From QHXN01 sp963785125 (lineage in GTDB: Bacteria > Acidobacteriota > Blastocatellia > Pyrinomonadales > Pyrinomonadaceae): a stretch of 64,000 nt of DNA. How positions within the stretch are numbered: position 1 is the first letter of the stretch; the number at the start of each line of letters is the position of its first letter. Under the pieces are notes generated by a model, which saw only the letters and a list, made by a program, of their open reading frames with translations, did not search any database and was not told the DNA's origin. The position numbers and the translations under genes are program-made. Where the stretch lies: assembly GCA_963785125.1 (NCBI GenBank), contig CAWATU010000008.1, positions 434,001 through 498,000 on the forward strand. Reading direction: 5' to 3'. This document shows, one piece after another, positions 29,006-37,541 of this stretch.

Positions 29006-30577
29006 CTAATACGCCTCTCCGCGCAACAACACCGGGAGCGTGCGGAGCATGATCTTGAGGTCGAGCCACAGCGACCAGTTCTCGATGTAGAAGAGGTCGA
29101 GCCGGACCATCTCGTCGAACGAGAGCCGGTTGCGGCCCGACACCTGCCAGAGCCCCGTCATCCCCGGCTTCATGTCGAGCCGCTTGCGGTGCCAGAGCGC
29201 GTACGCCTCGACCTCATAAGGAATCGGCGGACGCGGGCCCACGAGACTCATGTCGCCGCGCAGGACGTTGAGGAGCTGCGGCAGCTCGTCAAGGCTCGTG
29301 CGGCGGAGCCAGCGGCCCGTGCGCGTCACACGCGGGTCGTCGTGCAGCTTGTAGACGGGGCGCAGGTCGTCGCCGAGGTTCGTCTCGGGGCGCCCTTCGA
29401 TGTACTGGCGCTGGAACTCGCGGTGGATGCGGTCGTCGGCCCCCGTCCGCATCGTGCGGAACTTGAGGAAGAGGAAGATGCGCCCGTCCATCCCCACGCG
29501 CTCCTGCCGGTAGAGCACAGGCCCCTTCGAGTCGAGTTTGATGAGCACGGCCATCAAGACCCACAGCGGCGAGAGCAGCACGAGCGCGAGCGTCGCGGCG
29601 AAGATGTCGAAGGCGCGTTTGAAGAGGCGCGCGCCCTGACCCAGCGGCTCTCGGAAGAGCGTGATGACGGGCAGCACGCCGATCTGGTCCACCTCAGTCT
29701 TGCGCGGAAGGCAGTTGAAGAGCGACGGCGCGACGCGGAACTCGACGCCGCGCCGTCGCCCGACGCGCATCATCACCTCGAAGAGCATGTCGCCCGAGAG
29801 CGTCGGGTCGGTGATGATGACCTCGTTGGCGCCCGTCTCGCGGATGGCCTCGGTCAGACCGCTCAGGTCTGCGACGACGGGCACGCCCTCGAACTCTTCG
29901 CCCACCGGCACACCTTCAACCGGCCCCGTCTCGACCACGCCGATGACCCTGTAGCCCAGCTCGCGCCGCGCGCGCATCTCGCGCACGCACAGCGCAGCCT
30001 CCGCGCCGCGGCCGACGACGAGCGTCGGGATGAGATTAACCTCACGGCGGCGGACGGCGCTCTGCGCGGCGCGCGTGGCGAGGCGCAAGACTGTGTAGGC
30101 CGCGAGCGCGAGCGCGAAGTCGAGGACGAAGACGCCGCGCGCGTAGGAGAAGGCGCGGAACTCGAACCCGCCTCGGTAGAGGAACGTCCACGCCACGACG
30201 AGCAGCGAGCCGACGGCCGTCGCGCGGAAGACGCGCAGGCACTCGTCGAGGTAAGAGAACTCGCCGCGCAGGCGGTAGAGGTCGTAATAGGCGTTCGACA
30301 CGAGCCGCACCAGCACGACGAACCAGAGCAGCGCCGCGTAAGGCTCGAAGTGCCGCTCCCACACGAACCCGCGCGCGAGGCTGAAATCGACGAGCAGACG
30401 CCCGCCCTCGCGCAGAGAGTACGCCGCGCAGAAACAGGCGACGGCCAGCGCCGCGTCCGCCAAAACCAGCGCCGCCTTCACCAAAGGCACGACCCACCCC
30501 GGCGCGCGCGCCGCCGCTCGCGGCGCCGCTGTCGTCGCCGCCGTCACGCTCCCGCTCTCCGTGCGCTCTGCCCTCAT
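29006..30577 (-). CDS. Polyprenyl-phosphate sugar phosphotransferase (WbaP/WcaJ type)
   Basis: 523 residues from ATG 30577; a GTG one codon earlier is possible. Several N-terminal membrane segments, then a CoA-binding-like nucleotide domain (NLIPTLVVGRGAEAALCVRE). The catalytic C-terminal domain starts KRAFDIFAATLALVLLSPLW. It contains the signature KFRTM, RRTSLDELPQLLNVLRGDMS, GPRPP and KPGMTGLWQVSGRN. It attaches the first sugar-phosphate to undecaprenyl phosphate, so it starts a surface glycan. The start shares one base with the stop of the DUF354 gene (TGATG). Confidence 0.94.
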   Translation of the reverse strand: MRAERTESGSVTAATTAAPRAAARAPGWVVPLVKAALVLADAALAVACFCAAYSLREGGRLLVDFSLARGFVWERHFEPYAALLWFVVLVRLVSNAYYDLYRLRGEFSYLDECLRVFRATAVGSLLVVAWTFLYRGGFEFRAFSYARGVFVLDFALALAAYTVLRLATRAAQSAVRRREVNLIPTLVVGRGAEAALCVREMRARRELGYRVIGVVETGPVEGVPVGEEFEGVPVVADLSGLTEAIRETGANEVIITDPTLSGDMLFEVMMRVGRRRGVEFRVAPSLFNCLPRKTEVDQIGVLPVITLFREPLGQGARLFKRAFDIFAATLALVLLSPLWVLMAVLIKLDSKGPVLYRQERVGMDGRIFLFLKFRTMRTGADDRIHREFQRQYIEGRPETNLGDDLRPVYKLHDDPRVTRTGRWLRRTSLDELPQLLNVLRGDMSLVGPRPPIPYEVEAYALWHRKRLDMKPGMTGLWQVSGRNRLSFDEMVRLDLFYIENWSLWLDLKIMLRTLPVLLRGEAY

Positions 30578-31602
30578 CACTTCAGAATCAACTCGGCCAC
30601 TTCAGCGCGCGCGCCCTTCACGCGGCGCGGGCTCCCGCTCAACTTCTTCTCGACGCGCAGCGCCTCAAGGTCTTCGCGCGAGCTGATGCGCTTGAGGCGG
30701 CCTTCGCGGACGAGGTACTCGTCCACGGCGGCCCAGCGGCCGGCGTAGACGGTGGCGGCCGGGACGCCCAGCGCGGCGGCCTCTCGGTTCATCGTCCCGC
30801 CCGCGCTCACCACGAGGTCTGCGGCCGCGACGAGGTTCGCGCCGTCGAGCGCCTCGCGCGGGGCGAAGAGGTTGTCCGCTTTGAAGTGCGAGACCAGCTC
30901 TTCGCGTTGCGCGTCCGTGCGCGCGAGCAGTAAGACCTTGACGTTCGTTGACGCCAGCAAACGCGCGAGCAGCCCGCCGAACAGCTCGTTCTCGAAGCGA
31001 TGGTAGAGCGCCTCGCGCGCGGGGGGACGGACGACGACCAGCGTGTCCCGGCTCACGTCTATCCCGAACTTCTTCATCAACAACCCGTCGAACTCGGGGT
31101 CGGGCTCGAAGTCTGCGAGATAAACGTCCTCTTTGATTCCCCGGTAACGCCGAACCTTGCGCGGGCGCGCGCCGAACTTTCGCAAAGCCTCTTCGGGAAA
31201 CGACTCGGGCACGACCACGCGCGACGCCAGACGGAACGCGAGGTGGTTCGCCGGCTGGTGCTCATAGTCCATCAAGGTCACCGCGCGCAACCCCGACGCG
31301 CGCGCCGCCAAGACCTGCGAGTAAGAGTTGTGCCCGACGGCGAGCCCGAGCCCGCGCCCACGCGCCCAACGCGCCAGAGCCCACGCACGCCCCACAAGGT
31401 TCCCGGCCTTCCCCGACAACTTCCCGCCGCCGTGGCCGCCCACGACCTCGGGTCGCAGGCCCGCCGCTTCGGCCAGCTCGACCGTCTGCGCGAACTCCCG
31501 CGCCGTCACCGCGACCTCATGCCCGCGCGCCCTGAACTCGCCCGCCAGCGCGCGGAAGAACGGCACGTGCGGCGAGTTCGCAAGGTCGATCCAGATGAGC
31601 AT
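30577..31602 (-). CDS. DUF354 family protein, GT-B glycosyltransferase-like
   Basis: 341 residues. MLIWIDLANSPHVPFFRALA is the DUF354 opening. The GT-B-like second half has ARTDAQREELV, and AADLVVSAGGTMNREAAALG, where a UDP-sugar epimerase or GlcNAc-transferase would bind nucleotide. DUF354 members lie in polysaccharide loci, often archaeal and bacterial; activity is not established. Here it feeds into the sugar-phosphate transferase gene by a one-base overlap, so the two products are likely made together. Confidence 0.85.
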   Translation of the reverse strand: MLIWIDLANSPHVPFFRALAGEFRARGHEVAVTAREFAQTVELAEAAGLRPEVVGGHGGGKLSGKAGNLVGRAWALARWARGRGLGLAVGHNSYSQVLAARASGLRAVTLMDYEHQPANHLAFRLASRVVVPESFPEEALRKFGARPRKVRRYRGIKEDVYLADFEPDPEFDGLLMKKFGIDVSRDTLVVVRPPAREALYHRFENELFGGLLARLLASTNVKVLLLARTDAQREELVSHFKADNLFAPREALDGANLVAAADLVVSAGGTMNREAAALGVPAATVYAGRWAAVDEYLVREGRLKRISSREDLEALRVEKKLSGSPRRVKGARAEVAELILK

Positions 31603-31609
31603 CAGGGGA

Positions 31610-31671
<62 letters not shown>

Positions 31672-31691
<20 letters not shown>

Positions 31692-32898
31692 CGAGAAGTC
31701 TTGCCAGCCCGTAGGCCATCCATGCCTGCGACCAGCGCATGTAGGGCGTGCGCACGGTGCGGAAGCGCCGCTTCTGGTAGTAGAAGAAGCCGCGCGGGTC
31801 GCGCAGCTCGCGCAGCGTCCAGGCGGCGACGCGATGCGCAAGCTCCTCGGCGTCCGGCTCGCGCTCGCGCAGCTCTGCGAGCGCGACGAGGGCGGCGCCG
31901 GCGGAATGTGCGTCGGCCGGGTGCGCGCTGCGATGGTAGTATTTCGGCCAGCCGTCCGCAAGAAAGAAGCTCTCGCGCCAGAAGCGATAGCCGCGCGAGA
32001 TGGCGGATTCAATCTCTTCGCGCGTCGCCTCGTCCGTCGAGAGTTGCGGCGCGCAGTCCCTCTGAATCCTCACGAGCGATGTAAGCACGAAAGCCGTGTG
32101 GAAGTTGTCGGCCCAACTCTGATAGGAGTCGGCGCCGTAGGCCCACGAGCCGTCCGCGCGCTGGCGACGCACGACGTAGCGCGCGGCGCGCAGCGCGTAG
32201 TCGGCCCACGTCTTCGGCCCCGTCACGGCGCCCGCGGCGGCCAGCGCCTCGCCCGCCAGCAGCGAGGCGTTGAAGACGCGCGTGCGGTCGAGCGGAGTGT
32301 AGCTGAAGCAGACCTCTTCGTCGGACTCGTCGCTGCGGTTGAGTTGGTCGAGGATGAAGCGGCAGGCAGCAGTCGCCGCCGTCAGGTACGGCCAGACGCC
32401 CTCGGAGACGGTGCCCTCCTCGCCGGGTGTGTCGAGGTCTCGCGTGGCTTCAACCAACGCGCGGACGGCGAAGGCCGTCGGCACGACGGTCGGCGTCCCC
32501 CTCGGCGCGTAGAAGGCGCGCCCCTGCCAGTCGAAGTTGTAGCCCCACGCCGCGCCGCCCGTCTCTGCGCGCGCGGCGAGCAGTTCGTCGAGCAGAGCGC
32601 GCGCCTCACGCTTGTACTCTTCCCTTCCCGTCGCACGGAAGCGCGAGAGCGCCGCGAGCGCGAACAGAGCCGTCCCCTTCGCGTTCCTCCCCGCGGGGAC
32701 GAGCGCGAGGGGTCGGAGGTTGACGGGCGAGCGTTTGAAGGCTTGCGTCCAGGCGAGCCGCGCGAGGCGCGAATGCTTGAGGGGAGTAGATTGGAAGAGG
32801 CGGCTGTTGAGCGCGTCGAAGGGGTCGGCGCCAGCGTGGCCGCGCTCGCGGCACCACGCGCTCAACTCTTCGTAGACGCGCTCAAGCTCTAACGACAT
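31672..32898 (-). CDS. Polysaccharide-locus protein, probable alpha/alpha-toroid fold
   Basis: 408 residues from ATG 32898 (MSLELERVYEELSAWC); a TTG at 32907 would add three. Repeated helical pairs with aromatic-rich turns (GGAAWGYNFDWQGRAFYAPR, RRQRADGSWAYGADSYQSWA, ADGWPKYYHRSAHPADAHSA) resemble the (alpha/alpha) barrels of terpene cyclases, glucuronyl epimerases and lyases. No signal peptide, so cytoplasmic. It is seen in glycan clusters; substrate unknown. The C-terminal MMNDE and stop are encoded by the AATGATG repeat. Confidence 0.7.
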
Positions 32899-32946
32899 CG
32901 CCGCCAAGATACAACACGGCGGCGTGCGCCCGCGAACGCGACGACC

Positions 32947-34107
32947 TTAACGCGGGGCGTCCTTAACCGTCTCGGCGGGCGAAGGCGCGTCGGAGTCGGC
33001 GGGCGCTCCGGCGTTAATCTCAAACACCTCGACCTTCACGCCCTTGAGCTTACCCGGCAGAGGGAACCTTCGAGTGTCGCGCGAGTCGTTCAGGTGAAGC
33101 GTGATGTCCGGCTTCAACTCCGCGGCCTCGGCCGGATCGAGCAGTTCCGCTTCGAGCAGACGCGCGAGCGTTTGCGTGTGAGCGCCGACAAGCTCGTCGC
33201 GCAGTGCGGCGAGTACACGGTCACACTGCGGCGCGTCCGTGCAGACGACTTCGCGGAACGGGCGCGCCTCCAGACTCAACTCCTCCTCCGTCGTCTCAAG
33301 CATCTCCGCGAGATACTCGACGCGGCGTTCGTCGCGCGCGAGCCAGCCGTTGGAGTGCCCCCCGCACATATCCGGGTGGAGAGCGCGCACGTAATAGGCC
33401 GTGTGCCTCCCCGGCGCGAAGACGACCGAGCCGCGGACGACGCTCGTGCTCAGCACGTAGTAGCCGACCGGGGGGAACCCTTGTGGCGTGTGGAAGCTGC
33501 CGCCGCACGCGCCGCCGCCGCCGCCGTTGCCGCCGTAGCCGCGATTCCCTTCCCAGTCGTAGACGTAGACATTTGCCTCGACCTTCAGACCCGACAGCAG
33601 CCGCGCGGCGAAGCCCTGCGCGTGCGTCTCGGTCAGAAGGTTGCCGACGGCCGCCCAGCGCGCGTCCGGAAGCTCTTCGTTGAAGAGCGAGAGCAGCGCC
33701 CGCTCGTTCCGCTTCGGCGTGCGGGCGAGAAGGATGACGACCTCATCCGCCGACGCCGCGTAGAGCGGCAGAAGCTTCTCGGCCGGGACTTCCGCGTCGA
33801 GACGTATGAGCGCGTCGAGCGCCGCCTGACGGACGACCGCCTCCTCCCAGACGCCCGCGGCGACGTTCGGGTCTTCGAGCAGGCTGACCAGCAGCGATGC
33901 GTTCTCCTTTATCCCGTGCGCCCCCGCGAGGTACGCGCCCCACGCGCGCTCACGGTTGCCCTGCGACTTGAGCAGCCGCGCGGCCTCGGACGCCGCGTCG
34001 CCGACCGTTGAGAGGGGCGTGGGCGGCGCGGCGTCTGACACTTGACCGAAAGCAACCGACGCGTTCATCAGCAGAAGGAGTGTGACGCAAAACAGCAGCT
34101 TCCTCAT
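32947..34107 (-). CDS. Secreted protein with HEAT-like helical repeats
   Basis: 386 residues. Signal peptide MRKLLFCVTLLLLMNASVAF, cleavage near AFGQ. The first half has alanine/leucine-rich helical units (RAWGAYLAGAHGIKENASLL, VVRQAALDALIRLDA, DARWAAVGNLLTE), suggesting HEAT or Armadillo-like packing. A glycine-rich loop (GYGGNGGGGGACGG) leads to a cysteine-containing beta part. The last third is helical and ends disordered. It may be a periplasmic scaffold; no enzyme motif. A strong hairpin separates it from the GT2 gene upstream. Confidence 0.72.
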   Translation of the reverse strand: MRKLLFCVTLLLLMNASVAFGQVSDAAPPTPLSTVGDAASEAARLLKSQGNRERAWGAYLAGAHGIKENASLLVSLLEDPNVAAGVWEEAVVRQAALDALIRLDAEVPAEKLLPLYAASADEVVILLARTPKRNERALLSLFNEELPDARWAAVGNLLTETHAQGFAARLLSGLKVEANVYVYDWEGNRGYGGNGGGGGACGGSFHTPQGFPPVGYYVLSTSVVRGSVVFAPGRHTAYYVRALHPDMCGGHSNGWLARDERRVEYLAEMLETTEEELSLEARPFREVVCTDAPQCDRVLAALRDELVGAHTQTLARLLEAELLDPAEAAELKPDITLHLNDSRDTRRFPLPGKLKGVKVEVFEINAGAPADSDAPSPAETVKDAPR

Positions 34108-34142
34108 GGCTCGTCCTTTCGCACGTTCGTTCGGCGCACGTC

Positions 34143-34185
34143 GGCGCGCGTTCGTGTCTTATGACTTAAGACACGAACGCGCGCC
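34143..34185 (-). terminator. Perfect 19-bp hairpin between GT2 gene and secreted gene
   Basis: GGCGCGCGTTCGTGTCTTA (34143-34161), TGACT loop, perfect complement (34167-34185). It lies after the GT2 stop at 34230 and before the ATG at 34107. The stem is long enough to end transcription or protect the GT2 message. Confidence 0.65.
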
Positions 34186-34229
34186 GCACGGTTGGCGGCG
34201 CGCGCGTGAAAATGTTCGGGACGTGACTC

Positions 34230-35267
34230 TTATTCTTCGTCGCGGAAGCCGAGGCGCTCGCGGACGGCGTAGATGGTCTTGGACTGTGACTCGTGGTAGG
34301 TGCGGACGAGCATCTCGGCCAAAAGGCCCATGAGGATGAACTGGACGCCGACGGCGAACATGACGATGGTGATGGTGAAGAGCGGATTGCGGATGAAAGA
34401 CTCGCCGCCGAGCTTGCGGATGAGCGCCCAGACGAAGGCGACCGCCGAGATGAGGAAGGAGCCGAAGCCGAACATGCCGAAGACGTAGATGGGCTTCGTG
34501 TGGTACGAGGCCATGAACTTGATCGTCATCAGGTCGAGCATCACCTTGAAGGTGCGCGAGAGCCCGTACTTCGACTGGCCCATCGTGCGCGGGTGATGGC
34601 GCACGGGAATCTCCGTGACGCGCGCGCCGACCCAAGAGGCGTAGATGGGGATGAAGCGGTGCATCTCGCCGTAGAGCCTGACCTCCTTAAGGAACTCGCG
34701 GCGGTAAGCCTTCAGAGAGCAGCCGTAGTCGTGCAGCCGCACGCCGCCGATAAGCGAGATGATGCGGTTGGCGATCATCGACGGAATCTTGCGCGAGACC
34801 ATCTTGTCCTGCCGCTCCTTGCGCCAGCCCGAGACCACGTCGAAGCCCTCGTCGAGCTTGTCGAGCAGGCGGCCCACGTCGGCCGGGTCGTTCTGGAGGT
34901 CGGCATCCATCGGGATCAGGACCTTGCCGCGCGCGGCGTCGATGCCGGCGGCCATCGCGGCGGTCTGGCCGTAGTTGCGGCGCAGGGCGACGACCCGCAC
35001 GCGCGGGTCGCGGCGCGCAAGCTCGCGCAGAACTTCGAGGCTCCCGTCCGTGCTCCCGTCGTCCACGTAGATGATCTCGGCCGTGCGCCCGAGCACCGCC
35101 AGCGCCTCGTCGATCTTCAAGTGCAGCGGCCGCAGGTTCGGCTCCTCGTTCAGCACGGGCAGGAACAGAGAAATCTCCGGCGCCTCGCCCGGCTCCGCCA
35201 ACGTCGCCGCCACGGTCACCTCTTCGGTCGGACTGATGACGGTCTCTTCCTCGTCGTAAATCTTCAT
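34230..35267 (-). CDS. Family-2 glycosyltransferase with two C-terminal membrane helices
   Basis: 345 residues. GT-A domain: ISLFLPVLNEEPNLRPLHLK, IIYVDDGSTDGSLEVLREL, the DxD-like MDADLQNDP and a GCSLKAYRREFLKEV segment. Two membrane helices follow (MFGFGSFLISAVAFVWALI, FTITIVMFAVGVQFILMGLL). This is the DPM1/ArnC/GtrB type that makes polyprenyl-phosphate sugars on the cytoplasmic face. The protein N-terminus is extended by about 25 residues. It likely supplies a donor for the glycan. Confidence 0.93.
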   Translation of the reverse strand: MKIYDEEETVISPTEEVTVAATLAEPGEAPEISLFLPVLNEEPNLRPLHLKIDEALAVLGRTAEIIYVDDGSTDGSLEVLRELARRDPRVRVVALRRNYGQTAAMAAGIDAARGKVLIPMDADLQNDPADVGRLLDKLDEGFDVVSGWRKERQDKMVSRKIPSMIANRIISLIGGVRLHDYGCSLKAYRREFLKEVRLYGEMHRFIPIYASWVGARVTEIPVRHHPRTMGQSKYGLSRTFKVMLDLMTIKFMASYHTKPIYVFGMFGFGSFLISAVAFVWALIRKLGGESFIRNPLFTITIVMFAVGVQFILMGLLAEMLVRTYHESQSKTIYAVRERLGFRDEE

Positions 35268-35279
35268 AAAAAATCCTTC

Positions 35280-35358
35280 GCGTGAACCGTGAACCGTAAC
35301 CCGTGACGAGAGGGAAGCAGTTCCTAATTCGTCACGGGTTACGGTTCACGGTTCACGC
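35280..35358. repeat. Heptad-word hairpin element (word GTGAACC)
   Basis: Perfect 30-bp arms at 35280-35309 and 35329-35358, with words GTGAACC, GTGAACC, GTAACCC, GTGACGA. The 19-base loop contains GAAGCAGT. The right arm encodes the last five residues (VNREP) and the TAA stop of the epimerase gene. Confidence 0.9.
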
Positions 35359-36304
35359 TCTTATACCACTCGACGAAGCGGCGGATGCCCTCTTCGATGG
35401 GCGTCTGCGGGTCGTAGCCGAGGAGGCGGCGCGCCTTCGACACGTCGGCGTAGGTCTGCGGCACGTCGCCGGGCTGCGGAGGCTGTCGGTCGATGACCGC
35501 CCTTTGCCCAAGCTCGCGTTCGAGCAGCGCGATCAGCTCTCGCAACTCCACCGTGCGCGAGCCGCCGAGGTTGATGACCTCGTAGTCCGACCCTTCATAG
35601 TCCATCGCCGCGCGCACGCCCGCGACGATGTCGTCCACGTACGTGTAGTCGCGCCGCGTCGTCCCGTCGCCGAAGACGGGGATCGGCCTTCCCTCGGAGA
35701 TGAGCCGCGCGAACTTGTGGATGGCGAGGTCGGGCCGCTGGCGCGCGCCGTAGACGGTGAAGAAGCGTAGACAGACCGTGCGCAGCCCGAACAGGTGCGA
35801 GTAGGTGTGGCACAGCAGCTCGCCCGCCGCCTTCGTCGCCGCGTACGGCGAGATGGGTCTGTTGACGGGGTCGTCCTCGGCGAACGGCACCTTCTCGTTC
35901 TCACCGTAGACTGAGGAGGACGAGCCGAAGACGAACTGCCTCACGCCGCGGGCGCGCGCCAACTCCAGAAGGTTGACGGTGCCGTTAATGTTCGTCTCGG
36001 TGTAGAGCACCGGCTCCGCGAGCGACGGCCTGACGCCCGCGCGCGCCGCGAGGTGGACGACCACGTCGAACTGCGTCGCTTTAAAAACTTCGTCGAGCGC
36101 CGCGCGGTCGCGGATGTCCGCCTCGTAGAGCGCGAACTCCTCGCGCCCGAGGTGCGCGGAGACGTTGCGGCGCTTCAGCGCGGGGTCGTAGAAGTCGTTG
36201 AAGTCGTCCACGACCGTCACGCGCCACTGCCCCTCGTCGAGCAGCCGCGCGACCAGGTGCGACCCGATGAACCCTGCGCCACCCGTGACCAGAACGTTTC
36301 GCAT
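35339..36304 (-). CDS. NAD-dependent sugar-nucleotide epimerase (UDP-glucuronate/GlcNAc 4-epimerase type)
   Basis: 321 residues. Extended SDR: NAD loop VTGGAGFIGSHL, DDFNDFYDPALKR, VVVHLAARAGVRPSL, the catalytic Ser in VFGSSSSVYGENEKVPF, and YAATKAAGE with YxxxK. The DDFNDFYDPALK segment is typical of CapI-like UDP-glucuronate 4-epimerases, so galacturonate is a likely product; substrate remains inference. The final VNREP and stop lie in a GTGAACC-word repeat, so the natural C-terminus has been replaced or extended by the element. Confidence 0.92.
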   Translation of the reverse strand: MRNVLVTGGAGFIGSHLVARLLDEGQWRVTVVDDFNDFYDPALKRRNVSAHLGREEFALYEADIRDRAALDEVFKATQFDVVVHLAARAGVRPSLAEPVLYTETNINGTVNLLELARARGVRQFVFGSSSSVYGENEKVPFAEDDPVNRPISPYAATKAAGELLCHTYSHLFGLRTVCLRFFTVYGARQRPDLAIHKFARLISEGRPIPVFGDGTTRRDYTYVDDIVAGVRAAMDYEGSDYEVINLGGSRTVELRELIALLERELGQRAVIDRQPPQPGDVPQTYADVSKARRLLGYDPQTPIEEGIRRFVEWYKSVNREP

Positions 36305-36307
36305 AAT

Positions 36308-36428
36308 CAGTAGGCAGTAGACAGATGGCAGTAAGCAGTCGCTCCGCGTGAAGTAACTTGAAAGATAAAGTTAGAGTCTCAGGTAAGACGGCTCTTAAGT
36401 GCCTGCTGCCATCTGCCTACTGCCTACT
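36308..36428. repeat. Heptad-word element (word CAGTAGG)
   Basis: CAGTAGG, CAGTAGA, CAGATGG, CAGTAAG, CAGTCGC at 36308-36342, with complementary words at 36401-36428. The loop shares the 15 bases GCAGTCGCTCCGCGT (36335-36349) with the element at 49607. The right arm supplies the TAG stop of the methyltransferase. Confidence 0.85.
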
Positions 36429-37323
36429 CTCCTTTCGTCGCGTATATCCACAGGTGCCAGCCCCAGCGGGAGGCAAGGCGCGCTTCGGTCGAGCGGGGAA
36501 GACGCGGGCCTAAGACGGGGAGCCAGCGCTTGTTGAGGAAGTGCACGGCAAACTCCACCCGCGCGAAATCTCCGAACAGCTCGCGCGCCTCGCGCCGCGA
36601 GTAGACGCGCGTCAGAGGGTTACCGGCCCCGTCCGTGTTGCGGCTCAGGAACTCGCCCGCCGAGAGATACTGCGACGCGTCCTCCTTCAGACGCGCCGCG
36701 TGCTCGCGCAGACTCTCCACGGGCTCGCCCGTCAGGCGGTGCGCGAGGCGGAGTCCGCCCTCGGTGCGCAGCAGCCGCGCGCCCACGCGTCGGAGCACGC
36801 CGATGTTGACGCGGTAGTTGTAGGAGTCCCGGTGATAGAGCATCACGACCGCGCGCCCCCCCGGCTTCAGGACGCGTCGGACTTCGCTGACCGCCGCGCG
36901 TGCGTCCGGCGTGTGGTGCAGCACGCCGTGCGAGTAGACGAGGTCGAAGCTCTCGTCCCCGAACTCCAAACGCTCGGCGTCGGCCACGCGGAACTCGCCC
37001 GGCAGCCCTTCCAGCTCGAACCTTCTGCGCGCGAGCGAGACGGCCGCCTCCGTCAGATCGACGCCGGTGTAGACGGCGCCCGCGCGCGCGAACCGCGCCC
37101 CGTCCGTCCCGAGCCCGCACCCGATCTCAAGCACGCGCAGGCCCTTCGCCTGCTCGAACCCCGCAGCCCCCGGGATGTGCCACTCAGTCCGGTAGCGGTG
37201 CTCCTCGACGGCCTCATAGAAGGCGCGCGAGCCCACCTCCGCGTCCGCGAACTTCGTCCCGCACGGGTGCTCCTGCCAGAACGCCCGCACCCTCTCCTTC
37301 AGACTCTGCCGCTCATCCACCAT
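36424..37323 (-). CDS. Class I SAM-dependent methyltransferase
   Basis: 299 residues from ATG 37323 (MVDERQSLKERVRAFWQEHP). A longer frame runs upstream to 37398 but only into low-complexity translation of a C-rich strand. SAM-binding motif I is VLEIGCGLGTDGARFA, then TGVDLTEAAVSLARRR, FDLVYSHGVLHHTP and LKPGGRAVVMLYHRDSYNY. The target could be a sugar or a lipid carrier of the glycan. A G-rich transcript leader upstream (37427-37494) could fold as a quadruplex. The stop codon is inside the CAGTAGG repeat. Confidence 0.9.
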   Translation of the reverse strand: MVDERQSLKERVRAFWQEHPCGTKFADAEVGSRAFYEAVEEHRYRTEWHIPGAAGFEQAKGLRVLEIGCGLGTDGARFARAGAVYTGVDLTEAAVSLARRRFELEGLPGEFRVADAERLEFGDESFDLVYSHGVLHHTPDARAAVSEVRRVLKPGGRAVVMLYHRDSYNYRVNIGVLRRVGARLLRTEGGLRLAHRLTGEPVESLREHAARLKEDASQYLSAGEFLSRNTDGAGNPLTRVYSRREARELFGDFARVEFAVHFLNKRWLPVLGPRLPRSTEARLASRWGWHLWIYATKGE

Positions 37324-37426
37324 GAAACACTTCGCCGACACCTGGACACCAAGCCCACCCGACACACCACGCCGCACAACGCATTCCACACCACCCACAC
37401 GAAACTCAGGAAATTACCATGCCACT

Positions 37427-37494
37427 CCCGCCCCCCACAAGCCACCGCCCCTCTCGCCCCACAAACTTCACCCTTCCCCCATCCACTCCCGCCC
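37427..37494 (-). other. Candidate G-quadruplex in the minus strand
   Basis: The plus strand has C-runs at 37427-37429, 37431-37436, 37448-37451, 37457-37460, 37471-37473, 37476-37480, 37488-37490 and 37492-37494. The minus strand therefore has eight G-runs of three to six, with loops of 1-10 bases. Any four can form a quadruplex. It lies between divergent genes. Confidence 0.6.
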
Positions 37495-37541
37495 GTGTAT
37501 CCTTCCCACGCGCCATTACTCCACGCTTCACGGGATACGTC

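Noticed and set aside
28922..30748. A 608-codon plus-strand open frame
   Set aside because: It lies antisense to the sugar-phosphate transferase gene, whose motifs are clear, and consists of Arg/Glu/Val-rich translation typical of high-GC shadows.
37419..37541. Upstream start for the TIR-STAND protein at ATG 37419
   Set aside because: The added 41 residues translate a C-rich G-poor tract (PLPPPTSHRPSRPT) and lie before the TIR strand; MTTPTVFISYS is the natural opening.
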